The notes under the pieces are model-generated. The model worked only from the letters and a program-made list of their open reading frames with translations, was not told where the DNA came from and did no database searches. A program made the translations under genes and the position numbers. 9,469 nucleotides of DNA from a bacterium (GTDB taxonomy: Bacteria; Electryoneota; RPQS01), in NCBI GenBank assembly GCA_028711875.1, contig JAQTRJ010000058.1:1-9469 (forward strand), written 5' to 3'. Shown here piece after piece: positions 1-8,472 of this stretch (positions are counted from its first letter, which is position 1; each line of letters starts with the position of its first letter).

Positions 1-1
1 C

Positions 2-2788
2 GTGCTGCTGTGCATCGGCACCAACGCCAACGTGTCCGATCCGAACCGTCTGAGTTTCTCCACGCAGGAATTCTATTTGAAATCGCCGCGGGAGATGGCG
101 GCGCTGTTCGACGATTGTCCGGAAGCGGTCACGACCACGCTGGAGGTGGCGGAGAAGTGCGCTCTCACGCTGGATTTTTCGCAAAAGTATCTGCCGAAGT
201 TTCCGCTTCCCGACGGCGAAACGAACGAGATTGAGTATCTCTCCCGGCTGGCTCGCGCCGGGCTGTCGCGGCGGTTTGGGCAACTGACGCCCGAGCTCAG
301 CGACCGGCTGAATTACGAACTGGACATGATCGAGCGGATGGGATTTCCGGGATATTTTTTGATCGTATCCGATTTCATCCGTCACGCACGCGAGATCGGA
401 GTGGCGGTGGGGCCGGGGCGCGGCTCGTCTGCGGGATCGCTGGTCTGTTACGCGCTGGGGATTACCAATCTCGATCCGATTCGCTTCAGCCTGTATTTCG
501 AGCGGTTTCTGAATCCCGAGCGCGTCACTCTGCCCGACATTGATATTGATTTTCAGGATGAAGGCCGCGAGAAGGTGATCGAGTACGTGCGGCAGAAGTA
601 CGGCGCGGAATCGGTGACGCAGATCATCACCTTCGGCCGGCTGAAGGCTAAAGGCGTGGTGCGCGACGTGGGCCGCGTGCTCGGACTCGGCTACGGCGAA
701 GTGGATCGGCTGGCGAAGAAGATTCCCGACGGCTTAAACGTCCGGCTCAGCGTTCCCAAAGGCGAAGAAGACAAGTGGCGCAGCGCGCTGGAGGACAACG
801 CGGAACTCGACGCGCTGCTCGCGGAGCGCGAAGAATACCGCAAGATCATCACGCTGGGAAAAGTTCTCGAAGGAACGAGCCGCCACGCCTCGACGCACGC
901 GGCGGGAGTCGTGATTACGCCGGGGCCGCTCACCGACTATGTGCCGCTGTACCGGCAATCGGACGGCAGCATCACCACCCAGTTCGACATGACCATGGTG
1001 GACAAGATCGGCCTGCTCAAGATGGATTTTCTCGGGCTGCGCACGCTGAGCGTGATCGCGAACACGCTCGAGATGCTTGAGGCGCGCGGCATCAGAGTGG
1101 ATTTGGACGCGATTCTCGAAGAGCACGACGACCGCACTTACGACCTGCTGGCGCGGGGCGACACGATTGCGGTGTTCCAACTCGAAAGCCGCGGGATGCG
1201 CGAGTGGCTGACCAAGCTCAAGCCGAGCTGTCTCGACGATATCGTGGCCATGGTGGCGCTCTATCGCCCCGGCCCGATGGAGATGATTCCCGGCTACGTG
1301 CGTCGCAAGCACGGACAGGAGAAGATCGAGTATCTGCATCCGAAACTTGAGGCGATTCTGCGCTCGACCTACGGCATCGCCGTGTTTCAGGAACAGGTGC
1401 TGGCGATTGCCCGCGATCTGGCCGGATTTTCGCTGGGACGCGCTGATCTGCTGCGGCGGGCGATGGGAAAGAAGAGCGCGGACGAAGCGGAGAAGATCAA
1501 GCCCGAGTTCATCGAAGGCTGCGCGCGGCACAGCGGGATGACGGCGGAGCAGGCGGGCAAGCTGTTCGATCTGGTGCGGCCGTTCGCTCAGTATGGATTC
1601 AACAAGGCGCACGCCGCCTGCTACGGAGTGCTGGCCTATCAGACGGCCTATTTGAAGGCGAACCACACGGCCGAATTCATGGCGTCCGAAATGTCGTCGT
1701 ATCACGGGGAGACGCGGCATATTCCCAAGCTCATGAACGAGTGCCGCCGGTTGGGAATTCGCGTGCTGCCGCCGGACGTGAACGCGTCGGATCGTCTGTT
1801 CGCCGTACGCGACGGTGAGATTCGCTGCGGTCTGGAAGCGATCAAGAACGTCGGATCGGGGGCAATCACGGCGATCCTCGACGCGCGCGCTCAGAGCGGA
1901 CCGTTCCGGTCGTTTTTCGATCTGGCGGCGCGAGTGGATACGCGGCTGGCCAATCGCAAGGCCATGGAGAGTCTGATCGGAGCGGGGGCGCTGGATTCGC
2001 TGGGCGGCCATCGCGCGCAGTACATGACGGCGCTCGACCAATTCTTCGGCTATGCGGCGAGCATGGGCCGGGAGCGCGACCTCGGACAATCGTCGTTGTT
2101 CGGCGGCGGGGGCAGCGCCGCGCGTGAGCCTGATCTGGCCGTCATTCCGCCGTACTCTCCCGATCAACAACTGGGCTTAGAAAAGGAGCTGCTCGGATTC
2201 TACGTGTCCGGTCATCCGCTCGACGAAGAGCGCAAGCAGGTGGAGCAGATCGCGACGGCGTGTCTGGGCGACACGTCGGAACTGACCGATCAGCAGACGG
2301 TGCGATTGGTGGGTGTGGTAACCGAAGTGCGCCGCTCGCAGACGCGCCGCGGCAAGACGATGGCGTCGGTGTCCGTCGAGGATTTCACCGGCAGCGGCGA
2401 ACTCCTGATCTTCGGGGATCTACTCGAATCGCAAGGAACGCTGCTGCGCAAAGAGGCGAAACTGGTCTTCAACACCCGCGTCAGCTGCCGCGAGGAGGAA
2501 GAACCCAAGTTCATCGTGCAGGGAATCTATACGCTTGACGAGGCGCGCGCGGAATTTGCCAGCAGTCTGTGGCTCACGGTCGGCGAATCGGGACTCAGCG
2601 CCTCGACGCTGGACGCGCTGGAGGACTTATTCGCCAAGCACACCGGGAGCGTGCCCGTCTATTTCAAGATTCAAGAGGGCGGACAGGAACGCGTGATGCA
2701 GTCGCGCCGCTACCGGCTGAAAACGTCGCCCGACGTGGTGCGGCAGGTGCGGCAGATGCTCGGGGACTCGCGGGTCAAGGTCGGCTGA
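2..2788 (+). CDS. dnaE: DNA polymerase III subunit alpha (5' truncated)
   Basis: Replicative DNA polymerase catalytic subunit (C-family), which copies the chromosome as part of the Pol III holoenzyme. The visible 928 residues begin near the end of the PHP domain (VLLCIGTNAN, then RLSFSTQEFYLKS), so the GTG at position 2 is not a real start. Compared with E. coli DnaE (1160 aa), roughly 200-230 N-terminal residues lie outside the window. In order: palm/finger motif PGRGSSAGS near residue 138; PDIDIDF at residues 178-184, carrying catalytic aspartates; RHASTHAAGVVI near 293; KMDFLGLRT with the third catalytic aspartate at residue 342; a helix-hairpin-helix region near 610-670; a QSSLF sequence at 696-700 that fits the internal beta-clamp-binding motif; SGHPLDE; and an OB fold starting near 766 (VRLVGVVTEV). 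The C-terminus is short after the OB fold, as in many non-proteobacterial DnaE1 proteins. Its stop TGA shares one base with the rimO ATG. Confidence 0.97.
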   Translation: MLLCIGTNANVSDPNRLSFSTQEFYLKSPREMAALFDDCPEAVTTTLEVAEKCALTLDFSQKYLPKFPLPDGETNEIEYLSRLARAGLSRRFGQLTPELSDRLNYELDMIERMGFPGYFLIVSDFIRHAREIGVAVGPGRGSSAGSLVCYALGITNLDPIRFSLYFERFLNPERVTLPDIDIDFQDEGREKVIEYVRQKYGAESVTQIITFGRLKAKGVVRDVGRVLGLGYGEVDRLAKKIPDGLNVRLSVPKGEEDKWRSALEDNAELDALLAEREEYRKIITLGKVLEGTSRHASTHAAGVVITPGPLTDYVPLYRQSDGSITTQFDMTMVDKIGLLKMDFLGLRTLSVIANTLEMLEARGIRVDLDAILEEHDDRTYDLLARGDTIAVFQLESRGMREWLTKLKPSCLDDIVAMVALYRPGPMEMIPGYVRRKHGQEKIEYLHPKLEAILRSTYGIAVFQEQVLAIARDLAGFSLGRADLLRRAMGKKSADEAEKIKPEFIEGCARHSGMTAEQAGKLFDLVRPFAQYGFNKAHAACYGVLAYQTAYLKANHTAEFMASEMSSYHGETRHIPKLMNECRRLGIRVLPPDVNASDRLFAVRDGEIRCGLEAIKNVGSGAITAILDARAQSGPFRSFFDLAARVDTRLANRKAMESLIGAGALDSLGGHRAQYMTALDQFFGYAASMGRERDLGQSSLFGGGGSAAREPDLAVIPPYSPDQQLGLEKELLGFYVSGHPLDEERKQVEQIATACLGDTSELTDQQTVRLVGVVTEVRRSQTRRGKTMASVSVEDFTGSGELLIFGDLLESQGTLLRKEAKLVFNTRVSCREEEEPKFIVQGIYTLDEARAEFASSLWLTVGESGLSASTLDALEDLFAKHTGSVPVYFKIQEGGQERVMQSRRYRLKTSPDVVRQVRQMLGDSRVKVG

Positions 2789-4098
2789 TGCCGCGGCGGG
2801 TGGCGTTTCACACGCTGGGCTGCCCGAAGAACGCGGTGGACAGCGAGACGCTGGCGACGCTGCTGCGGGGAGCGGGATACGAGTGCGGGGGGCCGCTTCA
2901 TCGCGCCGATGTTCTCGTCGTGAACACGTGCGGTTTTCTCGACGACGCGAAAATCGAATCGGTGGAAACGCTGCTCGGCGCGGCCCAGTGGAAGCGCGCG
3001 AAACGAGGGCGACGCGTGTTTGTGATGGGCTGCCTGACGCAGCGTGATGGCCGCGAGATCGCCAGCGAGATTCCCGAACTGGACGGCGTGTTCGGAATCG
3101 GCGAGTGGACGCGGATGCTGCTTGCTCTGGGCGCTGATCCGGTGGCCGAATGCGGCGCGAGCGTGACGGGATTGTCGGCGCTCGCGAATCCGGGATCGGC
3201 GTACCTGCGGATTTCCGACGGCTGTTCGCACGAGTGCGCGTTCTGCTCGATTCCTCAGATGCGGGGGCTGTATCGCAGCGAGCCGCTCGCGATACTGGTC
3301 GGCGAAGCGGAACGACTCGCGGCGGGGGGCGTGAAGGAGATCATTCTCATCGGGCAGGAGACGACGAGCTACGGAGCGGACTTGTATCGCCGCCGCGCGC
3401 TGCCGGAGTTATGCCGCAGAATCGGCGAGATCGAAGGGATAGCGTGGATTCGCATTCTCTACGCGCATCCGCCCTCGGTTTCGATTCGGCTGCTGCGCGA
3501 TCTGGCCGAGATTCCCAAACTGGTTCCTTATCTGGATTATCCGATCGAACATGCATCGGATAAAATCCTGAAAGCGATGAACCGCCGAACGACAGCGGCG
3601 CGTATGAAGAGCGCGATCTCCGCCTTCCGAGCGGCGCGGCCGGGAGTCTGCGTGCGCAGCACGGCGCTGGTGGGATTTCCCGGCGAGACCGATGAAGATT
3701 TCGAGACGCTGTATCGGTTTGCGGAGGACGTGCGCTTCGAACGGTTGGGAGTTTTCGTGTACTCGCCGCAGGAAGCGACAGCCGGGTTCGCGCTCGGCGA
3801 CCCGGTGGAGGAAGGAATCGCGCTGGATCGCCTTGACCGGCTGATGACGTTGCAGAAGAGAATCTGCCGCGAACACCATCAAGCGCTCGTTGGCCGCACG
3901 CTGCCCGTGCTGGTGGAACGCGCGTCGCGCGGGATTTCGTGGGGGCGCACGACCTGGGACGCTCCCGAGATTGACGGCCGGGTCCGCCTGACGGGTGAAG
4001 CGCACCCCGGCGCGTTGATCGCTGCCCGCATCGAGCGCGCTCACGCGTATCAATTGGACGCCATCCCTGTGCCCGGACGGAGCGACATCGGAGAGTGA
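2788..4098 (+). CDS. rimO: Ribosomal protein S12 methylthiotransferase RimO
   Basis: Radical-SAM iron-sulfur enzyme that adds a methylthio group to a conserved aspartate of ribosomal protein S12 in the cytoplasm. At 436 residues it matches the family (E. coli 441). The N-terminal UPF0004 domain carries cluster cysteines C12 (TLGCPKN), C48 (NTCGF) and C82 (MGCL). The radical-SAM motif CSHECAFC places C146, C150 and C153 for the second 4Fe-4S cluster. A C-terminal TRAM-like domain occupies about residues 370-436. The TLGCPKN opening and the SDGCSHECAFCSIPQMRG stretch favour RimO over the paralogues MiaB and MtaB. The ATG overlaps the dnaE stop (TGATG) and has a weak AAGG seven bases upstream, so translation is probably coupled. 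One oddity: the conserved PLQH-type segment reads PIEH, with glutamate at residue 254 where glutamine is usual. Confidence 0.95.
   Translation: MPRRVAFHTLGCPKNAVDSETLATLLRGAGYECGGPLHRADVLVVNTCGFLDDAKIESVETLLGAAQWKRAKRGRRVFVMGCLTQRDGREIASEIPELDGVFGIGEWTRMLLALGADPVAECGASVTGLSALANPGSAYLRISDGCSHECAFCSIPQMRGLYRSEPLAILVGEAERLAAGGVKEIILIGQETTSYGADLYRRRALPELCRRIGEIEGIAWIRILYAHPPSVSIRLLRDLAEIPKLVPYLDYPIEHASDKILKAMNRRTTAARMKSAISAFRAARPGVCVRSTALVGFPGETDEDFETLYRFAEDVRFERLGVFVYSPQEATAGFALGDPVEEGIALDRLDRLMTLQKRICREHHQALVGRTLPVLVERASRGISWGRTTWDAPEIDGRVRLTGEAHPGALIAARIERAHAYQLDAIPVPGRSDIGE
4090..4095 (+). promoter_or_regulatory. Ribosome binding site of the GWxTD gene
   Basis: GGAGAG lies inside the last codons of rimO, 5 bases before ATG 4101 and 8 before ATG 4104. 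It is too close to the alternative GTG at 4095, which it overlaps, so it supports one of the two tandem ATG codons as the start. Confidence 0.6.
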
Positions 4099-4100
4099 GT

Positions 4101-5351
4101 ATGATGCGAGTCCTTTTTCTGGCTTCTCTGTGTGCGGCGTTCCTTGCGCTGTCCGGCGGTACGGCATACGGCGCTTTAGAGCGGAACTTCGATTTGTCGC
4201 GCGGCGGCGGGCCGCAGTTCCAGTGTCAATTGGGACAGCGGCTGGGCACCGAGGCGGATTCAATTCGTTTGGTGGCGGCGTCCGCGGTTCCCTATGACCA
4301 TCTGGTGTTCTTGAGAACGGACAGCGGTTTTACGGCGAGTTTTGAGCTGGTCACGTCCGTACTCCGCGACGGCACGGGATTGTTCGCGGAGCGGATCACG
4401 CGGCAGGAGGTCAGCACGGACGTCTACGCGGAGACGAACAGCCGCGTAAAGAACGTCGTTCACGTGGATCAGTTTCTCGTTCCGCCGGGTGACTACTCGG
4501 TGCGCGTGACTCTGACGGCGGACAAGCGAACGCGGCGCAAGTCCAAGTGGGAGGGCAAGATTTCGCTGGCGGCAAGCGATCCGCTGCTGCGCGTTTCCGA
4601 CATCTATTGGATCTCGGAAGACACCACGTCCACCACCCTGGGACTGCCGCGGGTGACGGAGACGTTCGCCACCGATGAACAGGACGCGGTGGCGCGGGTT
4701 CAGGTGTTCTCAACGGGGCGCGAGGATCTTCGGCTGGCGTGGACGGTGCTCGGCGAAAAGGGCGATACGGTGCGCAGCGACGTGACGCGGATTACGCCGG
4801 ATGGCACGATTCAGACACACGAATATGTCGTGCCCATCGAAGAACTCCCGGCGTACCCCTATCGGCTTCGTTTGGAGGCGGAAGGCAATGGCCGACGCGA
4901 AGTGCGCACCCGCGAGTTCAGCGTGCGGATTCCCGGAATCCCCGCTTCGATCACCGATATTGACTTGGCTGTCCGGCAGCTCAAATACATCGCAACGTCG
5001 GACGAGAATCGCCGCCTTCGCGAAGCGCTGCCGGAAGAGAAGGAGCGGCTGTTCAAGGAATTCTGGCGTCGCCGCGATCCCGACGACGGCATGGCGAAGA
5101 TGGAAGAGTATTACTACCGGGTCGAGTACGCGAACGAGCAGTTCTCGACGCATCGGGTGGGGTGGGAGACCGATCGCGGGCGGATTTACATTCTCTACGG
5201 AGAACCCACCGACATCGAGCGCCATCCGTTTGAGGCGGGCACGCGCCCCTACGAAATCTGGTTTTATGCCAGTCCGTCGCGGCGGTTCGTGTTTGTGGAT
5301 TATACGGGTTTCGGGGATTACACGCTGGTCAGTCCCGAGTGGGGATACTGA
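4101..5351 (+). CDS. Exported GWxTD-domain protein
   Basis: Predicted secreted or periplasmic protein of 416 residues with a C-terminal GWxTD domain; the molecular function of this family is not established. Residues 1-24 form a classical signal peptide: Arg3, a hydrophobic core LFLASLCAAFLAL, and a plausible signal peptidase I site AYG/AL after residue 24. No good lipobox is present. Residues about 28-270 look like a beta-rich region of unknown type. The C-terminal part (about 280-416) has the family hallmarks: an arginine/glutamate-rich helix ending FKEFWRRRDP, then GWETD at 354-358 followed by RGRIYILYGEP and YEIWFY, and a C-terminal GFGDYTL. The start could be GTG 4095, ATG 4101 or ATG 4104; I prefer 4101 because of the GGAGAG. 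It starts two bases after the rimO stop and ends one base before the next gene, so it is firmly in the operon. Confidence 0.9.
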   Translation: MMRVLFLASLCAAFLALSGGTAYGALERNFDLSRGGGPQFQCQLGQRLGTEADSIRLVAASAVPYDHLVFLRTDSGFTASFELVTSVLRDGTGLFAERITRQEVSTDVYAETNSRVKNVVHVDQFLVPPGDYSVRVTLTADKRTRRKSKWEGKISLAASDPLLRVSDIYWISEDTTSTTLGLPRVTETFATDEQDAVARVQVFSTGREDLRLAWTVLGEKGDTVRSDVTRITPDGTIQTHEYVVPIEELPAYPYRLRLEAEGNGRREVRTREFSVRIPGIPASITDIDLAVRQLKYIATSDENRRLREALPEEKERLFKEFWRRRDPDDGMAKMEEYYYRVEYANEQFSTHRVGWETDRGRIYILYGEPTDIERHPFEAGTRPYEIWFYASPSRRFVFVDYTGFGDYTLVSPEWGY

Positions 5352-5352
5352 C

Positions 5353-6270
5353 GTGATCGCACCGACGCCGCTGCGGCCGGGCGGAACGATCGGCATCTGC
5401 GCGCCGGCGGGGCCGGTGGTGCGCGAACGCTTGCAGCAGGCTGTGCGCGCGCTTGAGGCCGATGGATTCAACGTGGAACTCTCGCCCTCGGCGATGGCGC
5501 AGCACGGATTGTTCTCGGCAACGGATGGTGTGCGACGGCGGGAACTCGAGCGGATGTTTTCCCGCCGGGGCGTGGACGCCGTGTTTTGCGCGCGCGGCGG
5601 CGTGGGATCGAGCCGGTTGCTGCCCGCGCTGAACACCCAACGCATCGCGCGCTCGAAAAAGCCGCTGCTCGGATTCTCCGACGTCACGGCGCTGCAGTGG
5701 CTGCTGTGGAAGCAAGAGAAATTCATTTCGTTCTCCGGGCCGCTGGCCGTGGAGTGGCATACGATCAGCGCGCGGACGCGGCGGCAGGCACGAGCGGTGC
5801 TCGCGGGCGAGACGGCGAACCTGCACGGAGATTTTCCGCGCGAGCCGATTCATGTGCTGCGGAAGGGAAGGAAAGTAGTCGGTCGGCTTCTGCCCGGCAA
5901 TCTGACGATGATCGCCACGCTGCTGGGAACGCCGTTTCTGCCCAGCCTGAAGGACGCCATTGTGCTGGTGGAGGACGTCAACGAACCGCCGCACCGGGTG
6001 GATCGGCTGTTTTTTCATCTGCGCAATGCGGGAGCGCTGAGGTCACTCGGCGCGCTGCTTACGGGCGAACTTGGCGAGGACAAGGACATGGACACCGTGA
6101 CGCGCAGTGTGCGAGAAGCCACGCGCGGAGAAGGCTATCCGGTGGCCATGAATTTTCCTTACGGACACGGTGCGGAAAGGATGACACTGCCGGTGGGTGG
6201 ATTGGTGGAATTCGATCCGTCGCGCATGACACTGTCGCTCGTCGAAGCCGTGACCCGGAGCGCGTCGTGA
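5353..6270 (+). CDS. ldcA: Muramoyltetrapeptide LD-carboxypeptidase (peptidase S66)
   Basis: Serine peptidase that cleaves the L,D bond to the terminal D-alanine of murein tetrapeptides during cell-wall recycling; related S66 members cleave microcin C-like compounds. The 305-residue length matches LdcA (E. coli 304). It opens with the typical LRPGGTIGICAPAGPV and carries the CARGGVGSSRLL motif at 79-90. The Ser-Glu-His catalytic set is complete: Ser109 in the nucleophile elbow GFSDVTAL, Glu207 in LVEDVNEPPHRVDR, and His272 in FPYGHGAERMTLPVG. There is no signal peptide, consistent with a cytoplasmic enzyme. It starts with GTG one base after the preceding stop, with a weak GGGG eight bases upstream, and its last four bases overlap the purN start. 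The family is clear; whether the substrate is murein or another peptide cannot be read from sequence. Confidence 0.9.
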   Translation: MIAPTPLRPGGTIGICAPAGPVVRERLQQAVRALEADGFNVELSPSAMAQHGLFSATDGVRRRELERMFSRRGVDAVFCARGGVGSSRLLPALNTQRIARSKKPLLGFSDVTALQWLLWKQEKFISFSGPLAVEWHTISARTRRQARAVLAGETANLHGDFPREPIHVLRKGRKVVGRLLPGNLTMIATLLGTPFLPSLKDAIVLVEDVNEPPHRVDRLFFHLRNAGALRSLGALLTGELGEDKDMDTVTRSVREATRGEGYPVAMNFPYGHGAERMTLPVGGLVEFDPSRMTLSLVEAVTRSAS

Positions 6271-6908
6271 CGCGCTTGAAGATTGCGTTCATGGCGTCGG
6301 GAAACGGCACACTGTTCGAAGCGCTGGCCGGGAAATGCCGCGCGGGCAAGCTGAACGCGGACGCCGTGCTGCTGATTTCGTCCGACGCGAGCGCTCCGGT
6401 CATGAGGCGGGCGGAGCACGTGCATGTGCCAAGCATTGTGCTGGAGCGGAAGGCGTTCGCGACAGAGCAAGAGTTCGCCGATGCCATGCTGAGCGCGCTG
6501 CGGACGCATGACGCAAATTTCGTTTGTCTGGCGGGATACCTCAAGCTCATTCCGCCGGAAGCGGTACGCGCGTTTCATCACCGGATGCTGAATATCCATC
6601 CCGCGCTCCTGCCCGCGTTCGGGGGAAAGGGAATGTATGGACGACGGGTGCACGAGGCCGCCGTGAATCGCGGAGTCCGCATCAGCGGCGCGACCGTGCA
6701 CGTCGTGGATGAGGAATTCGATCACGGCCCGATCGTGCTGCAGCGCGCGGTGTTTGTGAAGCCGGACGACACGCCCGACACGCTGGCGACGCGGGTCCAC
6801 GCCATCGAATATGATCTGTACACTGACGCGGTGCGTCTGTTCTGCGACGACCGCATCCGAATCGAAAACCACCGAGTGACGATTCTTCCGCGGACAACAC
6901 ATGATTGA
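6267..6908 (+). CDS. purN: Phosphoribosylglycinamide formyltransferase PurN
   Basis: Transfers a formyl group from 10-formyltetrahydrofolate to glycinamide ribonucleotide, the third step of de novo purine synthesis, in the cytoplasm. At 213 residues it matches E. coli PurN (212). The N-terminal phosphate-binding loop reads ASGNGTLFEAL. The catalytic residues are present: Asn109 and His111 in MLNIHPALLP, and Asp152 in DEEFDHGPIVLQ. The loop after LLP is GGKGMYGRRVHEA, five residues longer in effect than in the E. coli enzyme and like the Bacteroidota form. GTG 6267 is chosen because it gives the normal N-terminus, sits six bases after GGAG (6257-6260), and overlaps the previous stop as GTGA; TTG 6276 is a weaker alternative. 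Its end overlaps purH by eight bases, fitting coupled synthesis of two enzymes of one pathway. Confidence 0.95.
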   Translation: MTRLKIAFMASGNGTLFEALAGKCRAGKLNADAVLLISSDASAPVMRRAEHVHVPSIVLERKAFATEQEFADAMLSALRTHDANFVCLAGYLKLIPPEAVRAFHHRMLNIHPALLPAFGGKGMYGRRVHEAAVNRGVRISGATVHVVDEEFDHGPIVLQRAVFVKPDDTPDTLATRVHAIEYDLYTDAVRLFCDDRIRIENHRVTILPRTTHD

Positions 6909-8439
6909 CATTCGACGCGCGATTTTGAGCGTATCCAACAAGTGCGGTCTGTCCGAATTGGGGCGCGCGCTGACGGCCCGGGGAGTGCAGCTCATCGCAT
7001 CGGGCGGCACGGCCGCCGAATTGCAGAAGACGCAGTGTCCGGTCACGCCGGTCGAGGAGTGGACGGGACATCCCGAAGCGCTGGGCGGACGGATCAAGAC
7101 CGTCCATCCGCGCATTCACGGCGGAATTCTGGCGCGGCGCGGTCACGCCGGCGACGAGGCGGACGCGGCGCGGCTCGGTTTGCAGCCGATTGATCTGGTG
7201 GTTATCAACTTTTATCCGTTTCGCGAAACGCTGGCGGCGGGAAAGTCCCCCGCAGAGATCATCGAGGCGATTGACGTTGGCGGTCCTTCGATGGTGCGCG
7301 CCGCGGCCAAGAATCACCGCGACGTGGTCGTGCTGACCGATCCCGCGCAATATGAAGAATTCCTTGCGCTGCTTGAGGAGAATAACGGTCGGGTGCCGCG
7401 GGAATTCGCGCGCCGCTGCGCGGCCGACGCGTTTGCGCGGATGGTCGCCTACGACGGCGCCATCGCCGGCTGGCTGAACGACGGCGCGGTGGAAGGCGGG
7501 CTGCTGCGGCGGGTGCGCGAGCTTCGCTACGGTGAAAATCCCCATCAGCGCGGCTGGCTGCTGGCCGACTGGAGCGCGAGCGACGCGGGACTCGTCGCCG
7601 CCGATCAATTGGGCGGCAAGCAGCTTTCCTACAACAATCTGCTCGACAGCGAAGGCGCGCTGCGGCTGCTCCGAGAATTCGAGAAACCTGCGGCCGTCAT
7701 CGTCAAGCACGTCACGCCCTGCGGCGTAGGCGTGGGAAGCGACGTCGCCGACGCGCTGAACCTGGCGCTGGAAACCGACCGCGTATCGGCGTTCGGCGGC
7801 ATCGTCGCGCTGAACCGCGCGATGGACGGTACGGCGGCGCGGGTGTTGGCCGACATGTTTCTGGAGGTGATTCTCGCGCCCGAGTTCAGCGACGAGGCGC
7901 GCGCCGTGTTTGCCAAGAAGAAGGGACTGCGGCTGCTGACGTTCGATTGGACATCGCTCCGCGAGCGAAGCGCCGGGCGCGAACTCAGGCCGGTGTGGGG
8001 CGGCTATCTGGCGCAGGACGCGGATTTCGGTTTGCCCGAGCTGGCCGAGCTTAAAGTCGTCACGAAGCGCGCGCCCAGTGAGACGGAATTGCGCGCTCTG
8101 GAGCTGGCGTGGATAGTGTGCAAGCACGTTCGTTCCAACGCGATCGTGTTCAGTGACGCGCGGCATACGCTGGGGATTGGCGCGGGGCAGATGTCGCGGG
8201 TGGATTCGGCGCGGATCGCCGTAGATAAAGCGGTGGCGGCCGACGTGAGTTTGCGCGGCAGCGCGTGCGCGTCGGATGCGTTTTTTCCGTTTCGGGATGG
8301 ACTCGATATCGCCGCGCAAGTCGGAGCGACGGCGGTGATTCAGCCGGGCGGCTCGGTGCGCGACACCGAAGTGATCGCGGCCGCCGACGAGCAGAATTTG
8401 GCGATGGTATTTACCGGACGACGACATTTTCGACATTGA
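6901..8439 (+). CDS. purH: Bifunctional AICAR formyltransferase / IMP cyclohydrolase PurH
   Basis: Catalyses the last two steps of de novo IMP synthesis: formylation of AICAR with 10-formyltetrahydrofolate, then ring closure to IMP. At 512 residues it is close to the usual length (E. coli 529). The N-terminal MGS-like cyclohydrolase domain (about 1-190) has the opening [37 protein letters not shown] and [14 protein letters not shown]. The transferase domain begins around RYGENPHQ (near 208) and carries Lys269-His270 in KHVTPCGVG, equivalent to the catalytic pair in the human enzyme, then [43 protein letters not shown] and the standard ending [10 protein letters not shown]. The N-terminus [13 protein letters not shown] fits ATG 6901; upstream there is only a weak CGGA, so translation probably depends on coupling to purN. 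Confidence 0.97.
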   Translation: MIDIRRAILSVSNKCGLSELGRALTARGVQLIASGGTAAELQKTQCPVTPVEEWTGHPEALGGRIKTVHPRIHGGILARRGHAGDEADAARLGLQPIDLVVINFYPFRETLAAGKSPAEIIEAIDVGGPSMVRAAAKNHRDVVVLTDPAQYEEFLALLEENNGRVPREFARRCAADAFARMVAYDGAIAGWLNDGAVEGGLLRRVRELRYGENPHQRGWLLADWSASDAGLVAADQLGGKQLSYNNLLDSEGALRLLREFEKPAAVIVKHVTPCGVGVGSDVADALNLALETDRVSAFGGIVALNRAMDGTAARVLADMFLEVILAPEFSDEARAVFAKKKGLRLLTFDWTSLRERSAGRELRPVWGGYLAQDADFGLPELAELKVVTKRAPSETELRALELAWIVCKHVRSNAIVFSDARHTLGIGAGQMSRVDSARIAVDKAVAADVSLRGSACASDAFFPFRDGLDIAAQVGATAVIQPGGSVRDTEVIAAADEQNLAMVFTGRRHFRH

Positions 8440-8472
8440 TGTTTTTGGAAATTTCTTTCAGCGGAGTCGGAT

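Noticed and set aside
734..2170. A 478-codon open frame on the - strand opposite dnaE
   Set aside because: Same cause: low-complexity Arg/His/Gln-rich translation opposite well-conserved DnaE motifs, and no plausible ribosome binding site or family match.
2569..2787. An upstream extension of rimO into dnaE
   Set aside because: The extra 73 residues are out-of-frame DnaE sequence; RimO's standard N-terminus starts at ATG 2788.
4801..5352. An upstream in-frame extension of the LD-carboxypeptidase to ATG 4801
   Set aside because: It overlaps the conserved GWxTD domain in another frame and its translation is Arg/Ser-rich. The family's normal N-terminus begins just after GTG 5353.
5586..6266. 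An upstream in-frame extension of purN to ATG 5586
   Set aside because: It lies inside the conserved LD-carboxypeptidase in another frame, and the PurN family N-terminus fits GTG 6267.
6682..8436. A 584-codon open frame on the - strand opposite purH and the end of purN
   Set aside because: It is the antisense shadow of clear genes in GC-rich DNA. The translation is rich in arginine, alanine and histidine with no domain-like pattern, while the + strand shows unmistakable PurH motifs.
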